Shown here: in pieces, positions 52,201 to 61,200 of the stretch
Layout: each line of letters starts with the position of its first letter
How positions within the stretch are numbered: position 1 is the stretch's first letter
Program-made: the position numbers and the translations under genes
DNA from: Pararge aegeria
Taxonomy: Eukaryota; Arthropoda; Insecta; Lepidoptera; Nymphalidae
Direction: 5' to 3'
DNA: 64,000 nucleotides
Assembly (NCBI RefSeq): GCF_905163445.1
Contig: NC_053195.1
Coordinates: 6,500,501-6,564,500 of the forward strand
The notes under the pieces: model-generated
Databases searched by the model: none
Seen by the model: the letters and a program-made list of their open reading frames with translations, nothing else
Told to the model about the DNA's origin: nothing

Positions 52201-55200
52201 ATAACTTTTCGGAATTGAGCGGTAAAGGAAAACATCGTGAGGAAACCTTCATGCCTTTTAGAGTTCTTAAAGGTGAATGAAGTATTTCCACACTACCACC
52301 GTGGTGGACCTAAAAACTCTTCTAATTGTAGGTTGATGTGATGATGAAATAATTATAAAATAATTCAAAATAATTATAAAGGCAGTGAATATATTAACAT
52401 ATCTTATTTATAAACTTATACCAGTGTACAAAAGTAACGTAAAAAATGTGTGGAGTGTAATCAAAAATCAATTTATAGAAATACAGTAAGTTTTTTTTTG
52501 TGTAGCATGGAAGTTTATAATAGTTGTTAGTGTAATTTAATTTGCGCTGTATTATACTTAACTCAATTAAAAATCGTTTATTTTTTGGCCGAAGATTTTA
52601 AAGTTGATTCGATTTTAAATGCTCAAGTTTATATCCGCAATAAACTCGTACTTTTGGACTGATTCTTATACAATTCCAAATGAGGAAAAAGAAATAGAGG
52701 TGGTGTTAAATTCATTCGACAACTTATAACTTATGGTTTAATTAGTAAAATAACAAAATTGTTTCAGAAGTTTATGGATGGTTGATGTAGGTCGTTAACA
52801 AAGACAATGAGTGAAGATACCTTTTGGTAAAGTCGATGATATAGCATTCTTTCATTCATTCTTATTTTAGAAATTATTATAATAAACAATTAACAATTAC
52901 TAAGTTATTTCAAAGACCAAAGGCTTCGGTCTCTAAGTGAAACGTGCGTAGATTACTAGATACATTTTGGAAGAACAGTTTAGTGTAGAGTAGACCAGGC
53001 CAAAGAAATATACTGAGTATATTATGAGAATCTTCTTGGAATTTCAGTAATTTAAGTAGGAGGTTGGAAGATATCCAACTTAAGATACGCCGATGACTCT
53101 TCTCTTTCGCTCAAAATAAAGAAGACATGGAGCATTTGCTGATACGCCTAGGAAGAATAAGCCTCTCCTTTGGACTTGCAATCAATAGAGACAAAACCAA
53201 AATTATGATCGTGGACCGAGCCGAACTAAGCCACCCTGACATTCCCATGATTAGCAACTGTGAGGTTGTCCAAAGCTACGTGTACCTCGGCTCTACCTAG
53301 TTACAAATTGTATCGTTAAGATTTTCTTGGTTTTCATAGATTATAACAATATAATAATAATAATAATAAGAATTTATTTGCTAGAATTGTGGGTCACAAT
53401 AAGTTATTTAACAAATTAAGGTTAATTTTCATTGTATATCATGGAATTCTGCATAGTATTTATTCCAATTACATATTAAATTATTTTCACTATAACAATA
53501 GTGAAAATAATAAGTTTGATCCCAAGTTTGATCCTTTTACCGATCTACGTAGACTGCGAAGATCTGCGATCTACTGAAGACGCGTGCATCAACAATCGTC
53601 ACATACCGGTCTAGTTTGTTTACCGGTCTTTTTAGAAATTAAATTGACAAGTCTAAAATTAGTGCCATCGCTTTCACTATGAATGAATAAATGAATATAA
53701 TTTTATTGCAAACCACAAAAAGGAAATAAAAAAGAAAAGTATAACAAAACAACGTATACAATTTGGCGGCCTTATCGCTTCATAGAGATTTCTTCCAAGC
53801 AACCAATGCTAAATAAAAACGAATACAGAAAGAAGTTAGGTGGGACATATATACACTACTCGTAGAATAAATATAAGGAAAAAAAAGGACAGCATTGTTT
53901 TAGACCTGCCAACTTCGCTTAGAATTCCGCGTGGAAAAGAACTTTCAACATTGTATGGTATATGGATAGTTAAGTTAATATTCGCTAACACAATGCGAAT
54001 TTGGCTATAACGATCCATTTCAAACTGTATATTTTATTACGATCTATAAACGACCTTGCACAATTGCCCTTCAGATTTTCCACACTATTAATAGCAAAAC
54101 GCGATTGGCCAAAATGAAAAAAAAAAACATGTTACATTATTATTTATATCTATTCGTTATAATTTAATGTAAATGGATTTAATGCCTTGTTATCTGGCGT
54201 AAAATAGAACTGAATAACATAATAATTTCTCGTAGGCTCGTTCTTCGTCAGGAGCAATTTAGGAGTTTATAATTTCAGAATTTTGTCTATTCTGGTATGG
54301 TGGGTGGATTCGGCCTTGGCTAGTTACCACCCTACGGACAAAGACTTGCCGCCAAGCGATTTAGCGTTCCGGTACGATCGCGCATGGAAGCTGATTAGGG
54401 GTATAACTCCCATACCCTTAACAGAACTAAGAAATAAAAAAACAATTTAATGTTACATAATATGTCTCATCTAAAATAATCAACTATAATGTTTCTTTTG
54501 CCTTGGACCTCTATCTATGAATTTGGCTCATTCATTTTTCAGTTTAACGATAGAGTTACCATGTTTCTATTCTGATTGTTTTACTACGTTATTGGCTATT
54601 AAAATGGAAAGGTTCATTAAAGACAACAAAGTAGTTAAATACAGGAATCGATTATTACTTACAAAGTGTGATATAATTAAGTTGGCATTATAGTTGCAAG
54701 AAGTAATTATTTTTAGTGCACATCAATATGACGACAATGCCCGCGGCACATTCCACGTCCCCACGTGTAAACTGTAAAAAATATTTATAGTACTACATAG
54801 TTAAATGAAACGTGTGAACATATCCAAACAAGCTATAATTAGGGTTACCATATCGTAGGATTTGTCCTAAAATTTCAGGATCACTATTCGTCTGAATCGG
54901 TTGTGCTGATAAGAGTGATCCCTGTAATCAATTTTTCTATTTCGTATTCTATTTATACCTTTTTTGAGTATTTATGTATTTATATAGTAGTGTTGTTGCA
55001 TGTTTATATGTATGTATATGTGTATTGAATATAAATTGTTGTATATGCATAATTTTTGTTTAATGTGTACTGTGTTTTTTTATGTATTTATATCATACAT
55101 ATATATATACTGTATAATATATGTTGTACCACCAACTAGGTGCTTAATCTATAGCATTTTCTTCTACGCCTTCGGTTGCCTGAAAGAGATCGCTACCTAC

Positions 55201-58200
55201 CTTTCCTAACCTACCTAAATCGTCTTGTGTCTAAATTGTTTGTACCTTTCTAAATTGTCCCTTTGGTGTACAATAAAAGTGTTTTTATTCATTCATTCAT
55301 TTTTGGGTTATTCTCACGGTTGCGGCTAGATTTTGCATATCTCTTGTCATTAATACAATGCAGCAAACATTTCAAAGAACTCTAATAAAAATTGAAACAA
55401 GACAAAAACAATTTTCCTTTGGAAATAATTATACAATTAAAATATTTACAATTAAGTATTTATCTTTCCAAGTAGTACCTACTAATCTGTTTTAACATAC
55501 GGTTTATATTTTAATTATTAATTTAAAAAAAAGCCTCACATGTGGTAACTGTTCTATTTTATTTATTATAAAATTATACTAAATTTCCTTAACCTTTGTT
55601 GCGACAAAATCTTTGTATTTTTTTATAACAATCGCATTTCCAAACATTAACTTATTTCAAATTATGGACAAGTGTTTAATACAATTGTAACTGCGAAAGG
55701 TTATCTGATTGTTTATTTATGTATTGCTTGAACTGAAGACAACGTTAGAGTGAGAGAGACGGAGAGAAAGAGAGAGAATTCTCAAACTATAAATAATCTC
55801 TAATAGGATTTATCAATGGCAATTAGGTCTTTTCTCCGGACTTTAAATATTTTCATTATTGGCCCACTGCTTGCACGGGTCGCCTTTCAGAATACGAAGT
55901 ATTTAGGTAGGTCTTTCTCGCTGGCCCATTGATAGACTCCATACGCCTTTTAGATAACTTTATGGAGAACTATATATATACATGGAGAGCATGCAGGTTT
56001 CCTCATGAATGTTTTTCTCTAAGCCTCATGTGACTGTAATAATAAACGCAAAAACGCTCTTTAGATCGGAACAAAGCAAAGCAAAGCAGAAATAAGCATG
56101 GCGGTAGTACCGTACGAGCTCTGTCAAGAAAAGCTTAACTAATATGTTGTGCACGTGTATTTCTATTGCTACGAGTATAATAAGGAAAATTGATCTTAAT
56201 AATGTTTTGTAGTGTTTCATATTGCACTATGGTCCGGAACCCTTTGTTTTCGGTTTGATAATCGTTCAAATTCAGTGAGCAATAGGTACCAATAGCAGGA
56301 GCGCTGTACTGTATAGAAGCAAGCGGTACGTTGCAGAATTTCATGATATACAATTAATTATACGGGAGCTATGATCATCAACTCAACCGGACTAAAAGGT
56401 CTTTCTCCAAAACGGGTGAGCGCGCTCGGGGACTTAGGTCTAAAACCATTCAACTTTGGTAGTTGTTAATGCAACGTGTACATGAAAATCGAAATAATAC
56501 TTTACAGGCTTTAGAGGTGCTTTATGTACTGTCTCTGTGAATCCAAATACCTAATAGTTTTTGATTAAACCACTGCCTGAAAAACATGTGACTTCTGTCA
56601 CTTTATTAGGTACGCTTCGCAATGCGTTGGTACTATGCGCGTGTCGGTCTCTAATCTTCAATAAGGTTGTCATAAGTAAACACTTAGAATGTTTTGAGTT
56701 TTGAATTATGGAAAAATAAAAATGCTTCTTTTGATTCAATATTTATGCAGGGAAAAAAATAGACTTATGTATATTTTAATATTTTTTTTTATTCCTTATA
56801 AAATATACTTATACATCCTTCAATATTATTTCGTAATTCTATTACACGTTGTATAATATTCATGAAAACATCACTAGCGCGATGTAGGATATTTGTGGAG
56901 CTCTCTAGTTCAGTAATATGGAGACTGCCGCACTGTACTTGACATTGGTGACCCCGACGTGATATTACATACAGCTGAATTTGCAATACTCCCGAAAAGC
57001 TGAAGAATCTGTACAATGACATATTGTTAAGTCAACATCTCTAAGGATGCTCCGATGTCGGAGAAAAACGTACGTTAGTTGTAGGTACATAGTAGAAGAT
57101 CTGTTTAGTGTGGGTTATTAAGATTGACGAAGTTATAAATTACACCGTACAGATTGAGAACATCACATCATTTTCGCGGATCATAGCCAATTAAGCTTTA
57201 TATTCTTTTGGTTGCAATAAGAAACTTTACGTTGATATCTGCCAACTTACATACCTATAAACATTTGGTTGATACCTATTACACACTAAGCTAAGCAAAT
57301 ATATGCAACCAACTTGATTCTCGCAAACAAGATTTAACTAAGACGTAAATAAAGACAACTGTATTAATTAATAATTTCCGGGTCAATAGGTATTTCGAAA
57401 GGCTATGAGGGGTCGGCTTGGTTTTTATTGATCTTCTTTGCCGCTCATATATATAAACGTGGCATAAGGGCGGAATAGTGACCCAGTATCACACTCCGAC
57501 TGACAGTTAGTACCTTTCAAATGCCAGAGCGTGAAAAACACAGCATACGATTTTCGCCGTTATGCCATGTTTATTAATAAGGAGTTTCGAGAAGAGTAGC
57601 CTGAGAACCAGCAGAGATTTTGATAAGTAGCCAATATGAGGAACAAACGTCTTTTTTTCCTAAAGTAACAATTTTGACGGACAAAGCATGGCCCAGTGCG
57701 ATACCCAAGAGGGTAGTACTTTGACTTTACTTTTAGGGGGCGAATTCGAATCCCAGCACGCGCCCCTAACTTTTCTAAGTAATGAGCGCTTCAAGCAAAT
57801 TAAATATCACCTGCTTGAACGGTGAAGGAAAACATCGTGTGAAAACCTCCGGAGAGTTCTCCATAATGTTCTCAAAGGTGTGCGAAGTCCGCCAGTCCAC
57901 ACTGGGCCAGCATGGGTGACTACGGCCTTAACCTCTTCTCATTATGGGAAGAGACCCTGTAGTGGGTTGAGATTATGATGATGAAGCAGATGGCCCACCT
58001 GTGTAAGCAGAAAATCTTCGCCTATAAACAGACAAACATATCCTACAAATTGCCGACCGGTTTCCGTCAACCTGAGGCGTAGTTGTTAAGTCTCATTTGC
58101 CTGTAATTACAGCAGCAACCGCACCCCTTACTGTTGAGCAATGCTGCTTAAAAGCAGAAATAATAATGGCGGTAGTAGGTACTTCCCCGGACGAGCTGTA

Positions 58201-61200
58201 TCACAGAAATCCCTACTAAAAAATGTACCTACTTCCTGTATTCTATAATGATATTTACGATAATAATATTGCTTCGTTCGGTGCAATGTCCCTCTCTATA
58301 AAAGCATGTCGCTCTATCGTTATTGAGCTACATGTGTGTCCCGGTTTATTTTAGGATGCCCTAAATATAGATCAACGCTGATATAAATAATTTGGTATTC
58401 GGAGCGACTAACTAGAACGCCCGAATATTTTTTTGTTAGATATTAACTGTAAAGAACAATAGATATTGGGAATTAGTGTACGCGTTTTTTATTATAACAA
58501 ATCTCAGGCCGTTACCAAATAGGGCCGATCCATAGGTAAGTTTGTCTTATGAAAAGTTTTGACTGTTTAAAGTATTAATATAAAAATAATGACCAATTTA
58601 TTTGGTAAGACGAATAAATATTGATCCATAAAACTGATCCGGCACTTTCATTTCACCAATAGTTTTATCTAATTATCTGCTTGGGTAGTTTTCCTTGCCC
58701 CTTTGAATAGAGTCAAATAATATAGTGTAAATATTTAGTCAACTTCTGTCATTGAGCTTATTTCAAACTCACTCACTTTAAATTTTGATTAGCAAATTGA
58801 AATTTCGTATGATTTCAAAATCCCTCTATTGCCCCATTAGGAGTTAAATTTTTCAAAAATCTTTCTTAGCGAGTACTTACGTATTATAATAATTTATATA
58901 CCAAATTTCGACCCGTTCCGGTAATTGGTTTGAGCGTTGCGTTGATAAATTAATTTTTCAGTCACCTTCTCGTTTAATATACCTATACTGATTTATGTTT
59001 TTTACATAGAATATAGTATAATATTTATATAATTTTTATAGAATATAATATATTGAAGGGTTATCGAGTCTACCGGTGTTCCTAGAGCGGGCAGTTACCT
59101 TGGCCAACGAATTAGTTTGGCCATCCAGAGGGGCAATGCTGCCAGCATTTTAGGAACTGTCCCTCGCTGCGGTGGTTTCCGAAGACATTTTAGATTTTAT
59201 TTAGTTTTACATCGTTTATTTTAGATTATATTTATAAAACACATAGAATATCATTCATTGATTCATTCATTCATTCAATATCATACGGATATCTTATAAT
59301 AGAAACGCATAAGCGACGTAAACAATAAAACCGAAGTGAAAGTGAAACTTTATGTTTGGCTAGGAGAGCACGTTTAGCCATCGACTCACTATCTCTAACA
59401 CTACTGTCTGCAATAACAATAATTGTTTCTCAGCGACAAAAAGTAGGTGAAAACTGGGTACAAATTAAAAAATAAATCAATAAATAAAAAATCATTTAAT
59501 ATTATTTTTAACCGTTTTTTTCTGTTCTCATACTAATACGTGACCCCATATGAACTTAAAACTACAACAGCTGATGTTATGGTTGCCACAACGTATTTTT
59601 TATGATAATAGTAATTTTTCATAAAGTATACTGTTGAGGAAAAACTTTTACTTCCTTATGATAAATACTGTTACACCCTACCAGCATTGTACCCTCTTCC
59701 CGACTATCCTTGTATATCTTGAGGACCTACCGAAACAAGGTTTAAACGTCTTAATAAAATTATTATGGTAAGGGTCCACGTCCGGATGACGTCAGAAATC
59801 GGGACCCTCGTCTTGTACGGTGTAATGTACAAGTGACAACAAATGTTGCAATTTCTTCAATCTTTATAACTCTAGAGCTCCGAACAGATCTTTGGCAACT
59901 TCTCTCTCTCTATCCAATATCTAAAAATCAGTCGTACAAAATGTAAGACCTAGAAAGAAGAGAATTATATTATTTTACCTTGGCAATATTATGTTTCGTT
60001 ACACAAAATCGAATCGAATGGCGAGCAATCAAAACTTGCGGAGCATAATAGTTTTAGTATTTTAAGCCTTTACTCTCTCGTCTATACCTTTAATATACTC
60101 TGTAGTAAATTTTAAACGGGAAAGGCCGGAATAAACTTGTTCTCAACAAGAATCTGTAGAACGAGAAAGTCGTACCTTCATAGTTGAGCTGTTTTTTGCG
60201 AAACATTCCGGTGGCTACCACTCTTTCCTCATGGTCACATTGAAAGGTGTTTTACAGTTTGTCGTAACAATCATATACATACGATATTTAATTAATTAAT
60301 TCAGATTACAAATAGGTTATCCTAAGCACGGTTTATGTACATATGATATATCATTCCATCACTTAAAATTTATTGTCCTAAGCACGGCTAGTATAGGGGA
60401 AAAATAATTTCCACCGACTTTATCCACTGACAACACATTGACATTCATACACGTATCATATTTGGATATTATTTCCACACGGGAGCCCATGCTTGTAGAG
60501 TGGATAAAACTGTGGATGAAGATAAAAATGCCCGTGGAGAAAATGTTTCCTGTCCATACTAGACGTACAGCAGGGCTAGCACAGGCAGTCCACCTGCTAA
60601 AGCACGGGAAAAGACAGTAGAAGAAGTTTACCTCTTTTTATTATTACACATATATTATTTGGACATTGTAAATCACTTGTGCGCCAGTTCTCTGAGAGAT
60701 GACGTGAAGATAAATTTTTATCCTGTGCCGTGCTGGTGTGTTGTTCAAAAAACGCTAATTTGTTGCATCTTTTTTGTGATTTGCCGTAATTAAAGTTGCT
60801 ATCATTTAGGAGGATCTGGAAATGATACAAGGAGGACGGATTTCCTCAACGGAAACAGCAAACTTGCAATCAGTGGAACAGTTGCAATAGTAAACCTGTA
60901 CCTTCGTAAGTTGTTTGCTACACCTTCAACCTTTAACTACTAGTAGAGTTTACTACTCTATTTACACTGAAACCGGTTTAATTTTTTATCACTAACTAAA
61001 AACATAACTAACTATGCTCATGGAAGCAATCGGAATCGGAAATTAACTAAGTAGTTATTTTTAGATGAAAATAAAGTATGGCATTTTTTTTTTGTATCTC
61101 ACTAAAGGCTTGTTATAGGCTCATTAAATAACGCTCACTCAATTTCGGGAAGTACTATTGTGTTTTAAAGTATCAGGAAACGTTGTTGTTATTATTATAA

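Noticed and set aside
56930..56965. LTR retrotransposon primer-binding site ('TTGGTGACCCCGACGTG')
   Set aside because: The phrase looks familiar from LTR elements, but no LTRs, gag or pol sequence lie around it.
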